From Bacteroidales bacterium (GTDB lineage: Bacteria; Bacteroidota; Bacteroidia; Bacteroidales; UBA932): DNA of 22,506 nucleotides. The stretch lies in NCBI GenBank assembly GCA_004552615.1, contig SFNZ01000025.1:1-22506 (forward strand), in the 5' to 3' direction. The position numbers and the translations under genes were made by a program. The notes under the pieces were generated by a model that saw nothing but the letters and a program-made list of their open reading frames with translations, ran no database searches and was not told the origin of the DNA. Shown piece after piece: positions 1 to 9,600 of this stretch. Position 1 is the first letter of the stretch. Each line of letters opens with the position of its first letter.

Positions 1-2
1 CA

Positions 3-302
3 TTCCAGGACGGGCACATCGACTATGACGAGCTGGATGCATTTTTCAGCGTGAACAAGAAACTGGCAGACCGTTACGGAATGCAGTGCTGGACCAATGC
101 CGAGACATTCGACAGGGACATGCCTATAAATTTCCTCCCTATCAAGTTCGACAAGCTCCGCCTGAAACTTGAGGCTGCGAAACGCTGCGGATACGACAAG
201 GCCATTACCTTCGAATTCCCGCATTTCCTCAGCCCTCAGTCCGTCTATTCTGCAGCCGGCAATCTCTACAACAGATACAAGGAGTATTTCAATATCGACT
301 AA
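3..302 (+). CDS. DUF4434-type TIM-barrel protein, C-terminal part (5' end outside window)
   Basis: Open from the window's left edge to a TAA at 300-302, giving the last 99 residues. The tail reads FFSVNKKLADRYGMQCW, then TNAETFDRDMP and a helix-rich segment ending ITFEFPHFLSPQS and YNRYKEYF. This pattern of an aromatic and acidic strand end (WTNAETF, TFEFPHF) followed by a final helix recalls DUF4434 proteins, which are (beta/alpha)8 barrels of unproven but probably glycoside-hydrolase-like function in Bacteroidota carbohydrate loci. The family call comes from memory of these motifs, since the N-terminal half and any signal peptide are missing. It ends 11 bases before the sugar transporter start, so it is probably the upstream member of the same operon. 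An unrelated barrel glycosidase is possible. Confidence 0.6.
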   Translation, partial: FQDGHIDYDELDAFFSVNKKLADRYGMQCWTNAETFDRDMPINFLPIKFDKLRLKLEAAKRCGYDKAITFEFPHFLSPQSVYSAAGNLYNRYKEYFNID

Positions 303-313
303 TTGCGGTTCAC

Positions 314-1693
314 ATGCGACACCAAGGTACAGCATATGTCATTTTCCTGGCAGCGGTCGCTGCCATCGGAGGAATTCTGTTCGGTTATGACACAGCCGTC
401 ATTTCCGGCACCACTGACATCGTAAGAAACCAGTTCTCCCTCAGCGCTTCCGGAGAAGGATGGTATGTGGGATGCGCCCTGATAGGCTCTATCATAGGAG
501 TAATATGCGCAGGAAGCCTGAGCGATTACCTGGGACGTAAGATCACCATGCTAATCTCCGCCACATTCTTCAGCGTCAGTGCAATAGGATGCGCAGTATG
601 CGGCAGCTTCTCCGCCCTCGTAATATTCAGGATAATCGGAGGAGTCGGAATCGGAATCGTGTCCATAGTATCCCCTATATATATTTCCGAGATATCCCCT
701 GCCCGAATCCGGGGCACTCTCGTATCACTCTACCAGCTTGCAGTGACGGCAGGATTCCTGCTCTCCTACATGGCCAACTGGATAATCGACGCTGGGATTG
801 ACCCGGCAGTAGCCGACGGAAGTCTGTGGACAAGGATGTTCAATGCTGAGGCATGGCGCGGAATGCTCGGAAGCGAAACCCTTCCGGCCCTGCTCTTCCT
901 GTTCGTGATATTCTTCATTCCGGAGAGTCCCAAGTGGCTGGTCATCAAGGGCAATGCCGGGCAGGCCAGGAAAGTCCTCTCTAAAACCATGTCCTCCGAA
1001 GAGGAAATAAGCAGGGAGATAGAGGTGACCGGGGCATCCCTCGGAGACGACAAAGGGAAATGGTCCGACCTGCTCAAGCCCGGGATTCTTACCGCTGTCC
1101 TTGCCGGATGCGCCATAGCCATACTCGGGCAGTTCATGGGTGTCAATGCAGTACTCTATTACGGCCCGAAGATATTCTCCGATGCAGGATTCGACAATCC
1201 GATGTTCTCCACAGTACTTGTGGGACTGGTGAACTTCGCCACGACGATACTCGCAGTATTCATCATTGACAGGGTGGGACGCAAGCAACTGATCTACTGG
1301 GGAGTGAGCGGAATGATCATCTGCCTGATTGCCATCGGGACATATTTCTGCGCAGGTCCGTCACTCGGTCTCGGCAACGGGTTCATGCTTGCATTCTTCC
1401 TGGCATACGTATTCTGCTGTGCCATTTCAATTTCCGCAATAGTTTTCGTACTTTTGTCGGAGATGTACCCGAACGCCATCAGGGGACGCGCCATGTCATT
1501 GGCAGGACTCATGCTCTGGGTCGGGACATACCTTGTCGGGCAGCTTACTCCGGTGCTGCTCGAATGGAGTCAGGCCGGAACTTTCTTCATTTTCGCCGTG
1601 ATGTGCGTGCCATACATGCTGATTATGTGGAGAGTCATACCTGAAACTACCGGAAAGACTCTCGAGGAAATCGAGGAATATTGGACACACTGA
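314..1693 (+). CDS. MFS sugar porter (sugar:proton symporter, XylE/GLUT-like)
   Basis: 459 residues, a normal length for the family, with about twelve hydrophobic segments. Sugar-porter signatures occur in order: GGILFGYDTAVISGT in TM1, SDYLGRK after TM2, RIRGTLVSLYQLAVTAGF in TM4-5, PESPKWLV closing the first half, GQFMGVNAVLYYGPKIF in TM7, DRVGRK after TM8, SEMYPNAIRGRAMS near TM10 and PETTGKTLEEIEEY at the C-terminus. It would import a mono- or disaccharide across the inner membrane with protons. The substrate cannot be read from sequence. The ROK regulator and NagX-like gene immediately downstream suggest an amino sugar, mannose or a small disaccharide (inference). The gap to the ROK gene is 7 bases, which indicates co-transcription. 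Confidence 0.93.
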   Translation: MRHQGTAYVIFLAAVAAIGGILFGYDTAVISGTTDIVRNQFSLSASGEGWYVGCALIGSIIGVICAGSLSDYLGRKITMLISATFFSVSAIGCAVCGSFSALVIFRIIGGVGIGIVSIVSPIYISEISPARIRGTLVSLYQLAVTAGFLLSYMANWIIDAGIDPAVADGSLWTRMFNAEAWRGMLGSETLPALLFLFVIFFIPESPKWLVIKGNAGQARKVLSKTMSSEEEISREIEVTGASLGDDKGKWSDLLKPGILTAVLAGCAIAILGQFMGVNAVLYYGPKIFSDAGFDNPMFSTVLVGLVNFATTILAVFIIDRVGRKQLIYWGVSGMIICLIAIGTYFCAGPSLGLGNGFMLAFFLAYVFCCAISISAIVFVLLSEMYPNAIRGRAMSLAGLMLWVGTYLVGQLTPVLLEWSQAGTFFIFAVMCVPYMLIMWRVIPETTGKTLEEIEEYWTH

Positions 1694-1700
1694 CCACGGT

Positions 1701-2900
1701 ATGAACTCATTCTTGAACTTTTCTGACAACAAAAGCGCATCGCTGAAACAGGCCATTCTCGGCAAGTTCATCAGCGAGGGCACTGACAGCATTGCCGACA
1801 TGAGCCGGGAGCTCGGAGCCAGCATCCCCACGATAACGAAACTCGTGGGCGAAATGATTGACGACGGGCTTATCGAGGAGGTTGGCAAACTCGGTACCAC
1901 AGGCGGACGACGCCCGAGCATCTACGGACTGAATCCTTCTGCAGGATATTTCATCGGAGTAGAGATCCGAAACCACCACATCAGCATGGCAATCACGAAC
2001 TTCAAGGGAGAAGTCATTGATTTCCAGGAAGATATTTCATACATTCTCGAGAACAACGAAGAATCCTTCCGGGCTTTCTGCACGTTCCTGAAACAGCATG
2101 TCGAGAAGACCGGCATTGACCGCAGCAAGGTCCTCGCCTACGGATTCAATCTTTCAGGCCGCGTCAATAACGAGACCGGATACTGCTTCAGCTACTTCAT
2201 CGGAGAAGACAGGCCTATATCCCAGGTCTTCAAGGAGGAACTCGGCACCTGCGTCTTTGTGGAAAATGACTCACGTGCAATGACTTACGGAGAGTACATC
2301 TGCGGGGCCGGCAACAATGAGAAAAACATGATCTTCCTCAATGTGACCTGGGGCCTCGGAATGGGAATGATCATAGACGGGAAGCTGTCATACGGAAAGT
2401 CCGGATTCTCGGGCGAGATCGGGCATTTCCCGATGCTCAACAACGACCAAATCTGCCAATGCGGAAAGACCGGCTGTCTCGAGACAGGAGCTTCGGGCTC
2501 AGCCGCGCACAGAATCGTGATGGAGAAACTTGCCGAGGGAAGAGCTTCGGTATTGTCCGGGACCCTCAAGGAGAAAGGTCACATATCGCTTGACGACATC
2601 ATCACTGCAGTCGATGAAGAGGACGTCCTGGCAATCGAGGTAATCGAGGAAATCGGAAGCACATTGGGGCGGGCGATAGCCGGCCTGATCAACCTGTTCA
2701 ATCCCGAGCTTGTAGTCATCGGCGGAAAGGTCTCTGCAGCAAAGGATTACCTGATGCTGCCCATCAAGAGCGCCGTTCAGAAACATTCCCTTAACATGAT
2801 AAACAGGGACACTACCATAAAATTCTCGAAGCTCGGCAAGAAATGCGGTCCGATCGGTGCCTGCATGCTGTCGAGAAGCAAGCTGCTCGGACTGTTATAA
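1701..2900 (+). CDS. ROK-family transcriptional repressor (NagC/XylR type)
   Basis: 399 residues. Residues about 10-70 form a winged helix-turn-helix (ADMSRELGASIPTITKLVGEMIDDGLIEE), the N-terminal extension that distinguishes ROK repressors from ROK sugar kinases. The sugar-binding fold follows, with VENDSRAM carrying the conserved Asn-Asp. GEIGH (His242) and CQCGKTGC (Cys252, Cys254, Cys259) form the ROK zinc site. The phosphate-binding DxGxT loop of ROK kinases is absent: the matching strand reads GVEIRNHHIS. A regulator rather than a kinase is therefore the best reading. By analogy with NagC it would release DNA on binding a sugar or sugar phosphate. The likely targets are its own operon and perhaps the SusCD locus. 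It lies between the sugar porter (7-base gap) and the NagX-like gene (21-base gap). Confidence 0.9.
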   Translation: MNSFLNFSDNKSASLKQAILGKFISEGTDSIADMSRELGASIPTITKLVGEMIDDGLIEEVGKLGTTGGRRPSIYGLNPSAGYFIGVEIRNHHISMAITNFKGEVIDFQEDISYILENNEESFRAFCTFLKQHVEKTGIDRSKVLAYGFNLSGRVNNETGYCFSYFIGEDRPISQVFKEELGTCVFVENDSRAMTYGEYICGAGNNEKNMIFLNVTWGLGMGMIIDGKLSYGKSGFSGEIGHFPMLNNDQICQCGKTGCLETGASGSAAHRIVMEKLAEGRASVLSGTLKEKGHISLDDIITAVDEEDVLAIEVIEEIGSTLGRAIAGLINLFNPELVVIGGKVSAAKDYLMLPIKSAVQKHSLNMINRDTTIKFSKLGKKCGPIGACMLSRSKLLGLL

Positions 2901-2921
2901 ACTTCGGACCATAACATTTTC

Positions 2922-4283
2922 ATGAACAAACGGATAGCTTCCATAGACATTCTGCGCGCCATCGCCATCATCGGGATGATATTCTGCGCGAACATCGGAT
3001 TCGGGTCAGGTCTGCCGGCCTGGATGTTCCATGCACAGTGTCCTCCTCCGACCTATGCATTCGACCCATCAGTAGCGGGAATCACATGGGTGGACCTCGT
3101 ATTCCCGTTCTTCCTGTTCTCGATGGGTGCGGCATTTCCTCTCGCGATGAGAAAAAGAATCGAAGGCGGTGCAACGATTGGGGCAATCACCCTGCAGCTT
3201 GCCAGGAGATGGGTTGCTCTCGTATTGTTCGCATTGGTAATCGGCAACAGCAGCTACAACATCCATAGTTCCGCAAGGCCTGAATGGCAAGTTCTTCTCT
3301 TCCTCATTGCAGTATGGGCAGCAATGTTTCTTTCGCTGGTCCGGACCGAAAAACGTTACGTCAATATCGCCGGATTTTTGCTGATATGCATTCTTGCAGC
3401 GGCACTGAAATTCTGGTTCGGCATTCCTTTGGACAAAGGCACAAGCGACATCATAATCATGATTCTCGCCACAACAGCGTTTTGGGGCGGCCTGATATGG
3501 GTTCTTACCCGTGATGACATCCGTCTCCGCTGGCTTGTCATCCTGTTCGTTGCAGCCGTCAAGGCCGTGGACTCGTATATCCCGGAACTGACATCCGCAA
3601 TCCATGTCCCGGGCTGCATTTCCTGGCTGTTCAGCTTCGGATGGCTCCAATACCTGCTGATTGTCCTTCCGGGTTCAATCGCCGGAGACATGATCCTGAA
3701 ACATAGCAGAAGCGGGAAGTCACTGACATTCAGCTGCCGTTCAGTTGCCGCGGGATTCATTGCACTCGCTGCCGTGCTTGTCCAGCTATGGGGACTGTAC
3801 CTGAGGGTGGTCCTGATTGATTTCATCGCAAGCGCCGTTCTTGCCGTCGGATTTACCGTTCTTGCGTGGAAAGACCGGAACGTTTACTCCCGGACCGGCC
3901 TCACCGGTTTCGCACTCCTGCTGGCAGGCATCGCTTTTGACCCGATTGACGGAGGCATTGCCAAGGACTATTGCAATCTCTCCTACCTGTTCACCACATG
4001 CGGAATGGCCCTCCTCACGACATGTTTCCTGCTGCTGCTCGAGTTCCATTTCCACTTCACGAGCAAGTTCCTCAGCGGAATCGGCCAGAACCCGATGGTG
4101 GCCTATACCGTCACGAGTTTTGCAATATATCCCGTGCTCACCCTGCTCGGCATCTCTCCACTTCTCTACTCACTCGCCTCCGGCAACCAATTCTGGGGCA
4201 TCGTCCAGGGCCTCATTTTCACCAGTCTAATGATGTGCGCCACTTTCCTCTGCACGCGCCTGAAGTTGTTCTGGAAGAGTTGA
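2922..4283 (+). CDS. NagX/DUF5009 multipass membrane protein (HGSNAT-related)
   Basis: 453 residues with about ten to eleven hydrophobic segments. The N-terminus (SIDILRAIAIIGMIF, then LPAWMFHAQCPPPTYAFDP and GITWVDLVFPFFLFSMGAAFPLAMRKR) matches the DUF5009/COG4299 family. That family is related to lysosomal heparan-alpha-glucosaminide N-acetyltransferase and includes the NagX proteins found with GlcNAc-use genes in Proteobacteria and Bacteroidota. IGQNPMVAYTV near the C-terminus is also typical. The biochemical role of bacterial members is not settled: transmembrane acetyl transfer or amino-sugar transport have been proposed. Its place after a sugar porter and a ROK repressor fits GlcNAc or N-glycan product handling. 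An acidic aspartate and a WVDLVFPFF strand lie near the expected active face, but the catalytic residue is not certain. Confidence 0.85.
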   Translation: MNKRIASIDILRAIAIIGMIFCANIGFGSGLPAWMFHAQCPPPTYAFDPSVAGITWVDLVFPFFLFSMGAAFPLAMRKRIEGGATIGAITLQLARRWVALVLFALVIGNSSYNIHSSARPEWQVLLFLIAVWAAMFLSLVRTEKRYVNIAGFLLICILAAALKFWFGIPLDKGTSDIIIMILATTAFWGGLIWVLTRDDIRLRWLVILFVAAVKAVDSYIPELTSAIHVPGCISWLFSFGWLQYLLIVLPGSIAGDMILKHSRSGKSLTFSCRSVAAGFIALAAVLVQLWGLYLRVVLIDFIASAVLAVGFTVLAWKDRNVYSRTGLTGFALLLAGIAFDPIDGGIAKDYCNLSYLFTTCGMALLTTCFLLLLEFHFHFTSKFLSGIGQNPMVAYTVTSFAIYPVLTLLGISPLLYSLASGNQFWGIVQGLIFTSLMMCATFLCTRLKLFWKS

Positions 4284-4350
4284 AATCCGCTCCTGCAGCA
4301 AGCATAATTTTTGCAGTGGCATTGCCGGCTTAATGTCTGCAAGATATCAG

Positions 4351-4737
4351 ATGAAAAAGATAGAAGTTGTCGCCGCAGTGATTCGGCGAGGAAATGAAAT
4401 ATTCGCTACACAGCGCGGATACGGGGAATTCAAGGACTGGTGGGAGTTTCCGGGAGGGAAAATGGAACCCGGAGAAAGCCCGGAACAGGCCCTTGAGCGC
4501 GAAATCATGGAAGAGCTGGATGCCAGGATAAAAGTGGGAGACCTGCTGAAGACGGTCGAATGGGACTATCCGTCATTCCATCTCACCCTTCACTGCTACT
4601 GGTGCACACTGGCATCGGAATCCCTGCACCTGAACGAACATGAAGCATCGGCATGGCTTGACCGCGGACATCTCGGGGATGTCAAGTGGCTGCCGGCGGA
4701 CCTCGACATCATAGAACTAATACGCAATACATTATGA
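4351..4737 (+). CDS. mutT: Nudix hydrolase, MutT-like (8-oxo-dGTP diphosphatase)
   Basis: 128 residues from the chosen ATG. The Nudix box GX5EX7REUXEEXGU is present as GKMEPGE, SPEQALE, REIMEEL, with Asp in place of the last Gly. It is preceded by VVAAVIRRGNEIFATQRGYGEFKDWWEFPGG, the usual MutT N-terminal strands. Family members hydrolyse oxidised nucleotides such as 8-oxo-dGTP to the monophosphate and protect DNA from A:T to C:G changes. An ATG at 4333 would add MSARYQ. The 4351 start (MKKIEVVAAVI) is preferred because it matches where MutT proteins normally begin. The stop overlaps the next gene's start in ATGA, so the two are translationally coupled. A pyrimidine (CTP)-specific relative is possible. 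Confidence 0.88.
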   Translation: MKKIEVVAAVIRRGNEIFATQRGYGEFKDWWEFPGGKMEPGESPEQALEREIMEELDARIKVGDLLKTVEWDYPSFHLTLHCYWCTLASESLHLNEHEASAWLDRGHLGDVKWLPADLDIIELIRNTL

Positions 4738-5702
4738 GACCGTCATTACGTAAAGCATTGTATATCAGTGCAGGAATCATTATTATCATACTCGCGGCCC
4801 TGACAGCCGCCAGTTTCTACATGCTGCGGTTCTCCCTTGCACCAGACCCGAACAGGCGGGATACGGACAGCACCTACAACATATTATATTCCCGCTTCCC
4901 GGACATGAAGCCGTGGATGGACAGCATCCGGGCAGGCGGTCATCTCCGTGACACTTTCGTGGTTTCTCCGGCGGGAGAACGGCAGCACGCATATTATCTT
5001 GCCTGCGATGATGCCTGCGGCAAGACTGCCGTTCTCGTCCACGGATACAAGGACAGCGCCATCAAATTCTTCTATTTCGGAAGGATGTACAACCGGGACC
5101 TGCATTACAACGTCCTCATGCCGGACCTTCACGCCCACGGTCTGAGCGACGGAAACGACATCCAGATGGGCTGGAAGGATGCCGATGAAGTGTTGAACTG
5201 GATAAAAGTCGCAGAAGAGATTTTCCGTGACGATAATTACCGTACAGCAATGATAGTTCACGGAGTTTCAATGGGAGCTGCAACGACAATGAACGTTTCC
5301 GGAAAAGACCTCCCGGAATATGTCAATGCCTTCGTGGAGGACTGCGGATATACCAGTGTCTGGGACGAGTTCAGCATGCAGCTGAAGGAGATGTTCGGAC
5401 TGCCGGCGTTCCCTCTCATGCATTCCACAAGCCTGCTCTGCAATATGAAATACGGATGGAATTTCAAGGAGGCCTCCCCTCTCATCTCCGTCAGCCGGTG
5501 CACCAGGCCAATGCTTTTCATACACGGGGACGCTGACGACTTCGTGCCGTTCAGCATGATGCAGCCACTGTATGACGCCAAGCCGGAGCCGAAAGAATTC
5601 TGGGTGGCACCAGGCTCGGCTCACGCCAATGCATACAGGGACCACCCTGAAGAATATACCGCCGTCGTAAGGCAGTTCCTCGACAAATGGAATCGGCCAT
5701 AG
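4734..5702 (+). CDS. Membrane-anchored alpha/beta hydrolase
   Basis: 322 residues starting at the ATG that overlaps the mutT stop by four bases (ATGA). Residues 8-30 are a single hydrophobic anchor (YISAGIIIIILAALTAASFY), so the enzyme probably faces the periplasm. The fold is a serine hydrolase: VLVHGY for the oxyanion strand, GVSMG with nucleophile Ser179, HGDADDFVP with catalytic Asp268, and GSAHANA with His297. All three triad members are intact. Related proteins (COG1073, S33/BAAT-like) are esterases or peptidases of broad range. No substrate can be read here. Coupling to mutT suggests it shares expression with the upstream operon, although a direct metabolic link is not obvious. A run of Cys residues in the middle is unremarkable. 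Confidence 0.88.
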   Translation: MRPSLRKALYISAGIIIIILAALTAASFYMLRFSLAPDPNRRDTDSTYNILYSRFPDMKPWMDSIRAGGHLRDTFVVSPAGERQHAYYLACDDACGKTAVLVHGYKDSAIKFFYFGRMYNRDLHYNVLMPDLHAHGLSDGNDIQMGWKDADEVLNWIKVAEEIFRDDNYRTAMIVHGVSMGAATTMNVSGKDLPEYVNAFVEDCGYTSVWDEFSMQLKEMFGLPAFPLMHSTSLLCNMKYGWNFKEASPLISVSRCTRPMLFIHGDADDFVPFSMMQPLYDAKPEPKEFWVAPGSAHANAYRDHPEEYTAVVRQFLDKWNRP

Positions 5703-5727
5703 CCATGCCGATTATAGTGCGGAAGAT

Positions 5728-5867
5728 TCCCTGACCGGAACGCTGCAGATGAGTCCGGAAGAGCTTGCAGAACAGCACATAACCCCTGTCACGATCAGGC
5801 TTTCCATCGGTGTGAGCACATTGATGACATCATTGCCGACCTGGAGCTCGGATTCTCAGCAATATAA
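5728..5867 (+). pseudogene. C-terminal remnant of an O-acetylhomoserine sulfhydrylase-like gene, frameshifted
   Basis: Two frames read in series give the tail of a Cys/Met-metabolism PLP enzyme. The frame starting at 5749 reads MSPEELAEQHITPVTIRLSIG to position 5811. The frame beginning at 5814 reads EHIDDIIADLELGFSAI and stops with TAA at 5865-5867. Intact MetY or cystathionine gamma-synthase proteins end with a pattern of IRLSVGIEHIDDIIADL type. Inserting one G at 5814 (GTGAG to GTGGAG) restores a continuous GVEHIDD reading. The N-terminal 350 or so residues are gone, because the intact hydrolase gene ends at 5702. This is therefore a decayed fragment and not an expressed gene. The upstream limit near 5728 is approximate, and similarity before position 5740 is weak. 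Confidence 0.72.
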
Positions 5868-5915
5868 AAATTTCATGGCACCTGCCGGATATTCCCATTT
5901 TTCCGTATAATTTTA

Positions 5916-5923
5916 TACATTTG
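5916..5923 (+). promoter_or_regulatory. Bacteroidota -7 promoter element (TACATTTG)
   Basis: TACATTTG matches TAnnTTTG and lies 39 bases before the nitroreductase ATG at 5963. No good TTTG appears 19-21 bases upstream (the region is TTCCCATTTTTCC), so the -33 half is weak. It is the only promoter-like site seen before the nitroreductase-SusC-SusD-GH18-LamG run and probably drives the whole run. Confidence 0.5.
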
Positions 5924-5962
5924 TAGTATTTGATACAATATGAATATTCTAGCTGTCATTAT

Positions 5963-6679
5963 ATGGAAATACTGGAAGCAATCCGTGCCCGTCACTCAGT
6001 GAGGGAATATCTCGGCAGACCGATTGACAGGGATACTGCCGGCGCGTTGTCCGCCAAAATCAAGGAAATCAACATTGCTGGAAATCTTCACGCACAGCTT
6101 GTCCTGGACGAGCCGAAAGCGTTTCTCGGGCCATTGGCCAAATACGGCAAGTTCCGCAACGTCACGAACTACATCGTAATGGCCGGAAAAGAGGACGCCC
6201 GCTCCGATGAGAGCGGACGCCCTTGTCTTGAAGAAAGGGTCGGCTATTACGGGGAGCAGCTCGTGATATATGCACAGACTCTCGGGCTCAACACATGCTG
6301 GGTGGGCCTGAGCTATTCCAAGGTGCCCGGAACTTATACTCTTGAGAAGGGAGAAAAGATAATCTGCTACATTGCAATAGGTTACGGAGCGACTCAAGGT
6401 GTCGCACACAAGACGAAGACAATCGAGGAACTGAGCAATGCCGGCGGAGGACTCCCCGAATGGTTCACTGCCGGGGTGGAAGCTGCAAGGCTTGCCCCGA
6501 CTGCAGTCAACCAGCAGAAATTCTTCTTCGAATATGCCGGACGATGCGCCGGAAGCAAGAAGGACATCGTGGAAGCGAGAAGGAAATTCTCCGTAATAGG
6601 CTACACCTGGACCGACCTCGGAATTGCAAAATACCATTTCGAAGCCGGTGCAGGAAAGGAAAATTTCGAATGGCGCCAG
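5963..6679 (+). other. Nitroreductase module (TM1586-like) of the fused ORF
   Basis: Residues 1-238. It starts EILEAIRARHSVREYLGRPID, the standard FMN-nitroreductase opening. It continues with HAQLVLDEPKAF, YGKFRNVTNYIVMAG, GYYGEQLVIYAQTLGLNTCWVGL, SYSKVPG, GEKIICYIAIGYGATQG, EWFTAGVEAARLAPTAVNQQKF and the terminal YTWTDLGIAKYHFEAGAGKENFEW. These are the landmarks of the TM1586-type NAD(P)H nitroreductase family (PF14512) in order and without gaps, so the domain appears intact and probably foldable. Members reduce nitro groups or quinones with bound FMN, and the physiological substrate is unknown. It is not an expected partner of a glycan-uptake locus. Confidence 0.85.
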
Positions 6680-9600
6680 GCCATGAAATCCATTGCCATT
6701 GTATTGTTATGCACGGCGGGACTTGTATTCAGCGGACAGACGATGTATTCCAGACCGGTAACAGAAGCTGTTCAGAATGGCAATGAGCTGACAGTCAACT
6801 CCCTCCAGCAGAAAGGGATCCTTCACGGAACCGTTTCGGACGAGACCGGCCCGGTAATCGGAGCATCTGCAACCGTATCCGGAAGCATGAACGGAACTGT
6901 GACAGACCTCGACGGACACTTCACTCTCGAAGGTCTTGTCCGGGGAGACGTCATCACCATTTCCTGCATCGGATACGAGAATGTGGAAATCGTCTATTCC
7001 GGCCAGGACAACATTGCAGTAAGGATGAATGCCTCCGCGGAATTCCTCGACGCCACAGTAGTCACCGCACTCGGTATCAAGCGTTCGGAAAAAGCGCTGA
7101 GCTACAATGTGCAGTCAGTCGACGGAAGCAGCCTCACGGCCGTCAAGGATGCAAACTTCATAAACTCCCTGAACGGAAAGGTTGCAGGTGTGACCATCAA
7201 TGCGGGAGCCTCGGGTTCCGGTTCCGGAACACGTGTTGTGATGCGCGGAGTGAAATCCATCACCAAATCGAATCTCGCCCTATATGTCATAGACGGATTG
7301 CCAATGTACAACCTGTCCAGCGGAGGCTCGGGCAGCATCTATTCCGACCAGCCGGGAACCGACGGCGTGGCGGACCTCAATCCTGAGGACATTGAAAGCA
7401 TAACAATGCTCACAGGCCCTTCTGCAGCAGCCCTTTACGGAAATGCTGCAGCGGCCGGAGCAGTATTGATAACCACCAAGAAAGGAGAAGCTGGCAAGAC
7501 AACCGTCACATATTCCAACACGACCACATTCTCGAGAGTATCAATGATGCCGCAGATGCAGAGCCGCTACGGCAACGCACCGAATGACATTTCCTCCTGG
7601 GGAGAGAAGGTGGACAACGATTATGACCCTGCCGACTTCTTCAGGACTGGAGTGGACGAGATAAATTCCATATCATTCTCCACGGGCAACAGCCGGAACC
7701 AGACCTATGCCTCCGCTTCCAGCACGAATTCCACGAACATACTTCCGAACAGCGGATACAACAGGTACAACTTCTCCGCGCGCAACACGTCCACATTCCT
7801 GAATGACAGGATGGTCTTCGACTTCGGGGCCAGCTACATATTGCAGAACGACAAGAACCTTACGGCACAGGGCCTGTATTACAATCCCCTTCCGGGCCTT
7901 TACCTGATGCCGAGGTCCGAGAGCTTCGAAAACGTCAGGATTTTCGAGAGATGGGACGAGGCTAAAGGCTACAACGTGCAATACTGGCCGTACGGGAGCG
8001 TAACGGCAGGACTCCAGAACCCTTACTGGGTGCAGCACAGAGAGTTGCGGGAGAACAAGAAGACCAGGTACATGCTCAATGCCTCGCTCAAGTTCAATAT
8101 CACACCGTGGTTGAATATTGCCGGACGCGTGAAGGTTGACAATTATGCCAACCGCCTGACCTACAAGATGTACGCTTCCACGGACGAGAACTTCTCCGGT
8201 GAAAACGGCAATTACAGGGACGTCCAGACAACGCTCAAGTCCACATACGCCGACATCATGGCCACCGTGGACAAGAGAATACGTGACTGGAGCCTGAACA
8301 TCAATCTCGGGGCCAGCATCGACGACAGCAGGGAGGAATATATCGGTTATGACGGAGGCCTGGACATCCCGAATTTCTTCGCCGTGCACAACATCAAGTT
8401 CGAAAGAGGATGGAAACCGAAGCAGGGCGGATGGCACGACCAGGCGCAGGCCATCTTTATCAATGCCGAAGTAGGCTGGAAATCAATTATTTACCTAACC
8501 GCAACAGGCAGGGTTGACTGGGAGTCCGAACTGGCATATTCGAACTACAGCTGCTTCATGTACCCGAGCGTCGGGATCTCCGCCGTATTATCAAGCCTGT
8601 TCGATGCCCCGGACTGGCTATCTTTCCTGAAAGTCAGGGCATCATACGCGGAGGTCGGCAATTCCTACGGACGATACATGACAACCGCCTCATATCCGTA
8701 CGACGAGCAGAGCAAGTCATGGAGCACGACTACATCATATCCAAACTACGACCTGAAGCCTGAGAGAACCAAATCCTGGGAGGCCGGAATCGACGCCAAC
8801 TTCTTCAACGACCTGAGCCTCAAGCTCACATATTACCATTCCAACACATTCAACCAGACATTCTACGCTTCCCTGCCGTCCTCATCGGGATACACGTCCA
8901 TTCCTATCCAGAGCGGAAACATCATGAACGAAGGAATTGAGGCCGGAATCGGATACGACCATAAATGGGGCGGTTTCTCTTTCGGGGCACACTACACGTT
9001 CACATGGAACAGGAACGAGGTGAAGTGCCTTGCAGACGGGGCCGTGAACCCGTTCACCGGTGAGACCATCAGGATGGAGGAACTGACAGTGGGAGGATTC
9101 GGGCAGACTGACGCGAAGGTCATCCTGAGGACGGGAGGTTCCACAGGTGACGTCTATGCCCAGAAGAAGATTGCCCGTGACCTTAACGGATACATTCTCA
9201 ACGACCCGAACACCGGGCTGTCGGTGACGAGCGGAGATTATTTCAAGATTGGTTCCATACTCCCGAAGGCCAACATGGGACTCAGCCTGGACTTCGGATG
9301 GAAAGGAATTGCCCTCGGGATGACATTCAACGCAAGGCTCGGAGGCATCGTGATGAGCGAGACCCAGGCAACCCTCGACAGATACGGAGTATCCGAGGCC
9401 TCGGCTGCAGCGAGGGACAATGGCGGAGTACGCATCAACTCAGGTCTCGTGACTGCAAAGAATTATTACCAGACCACTGCCGGAATTGTCACGGACTACA
9501 CCTACGACGCGACCAACGTCAGGCTCGGACAGCTGAATCTGAACTACACACTACCACGCAGATGGTTCAGGGACAAGTGCACGCTCAACGTCGGATTCAT

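Noticed and set aside
4295..4325. Possible promoter or hairpin before mutT (CAAGCATAATTTTTG)
   Set aside because: The spacing is one base off TAnnTTTG and the inverted repeat is only four bases, so the gap gives no solid signal.
5930..5962. TTG start adding 11 residues before the nitroreductase
   Set aside because: The TTG lies 6 bases after the -7 promoter box, and the extra residues are not nitroreductase-like; ATG 5963 begins at the normal domain edge.
7673..8437. Minus-strand frame of 254 codons inside SusC
   Set aside because: It is a mirror frame of a strong coding gene with no domain-like pattern; frames like this are common in GC-balanced coding sequence.
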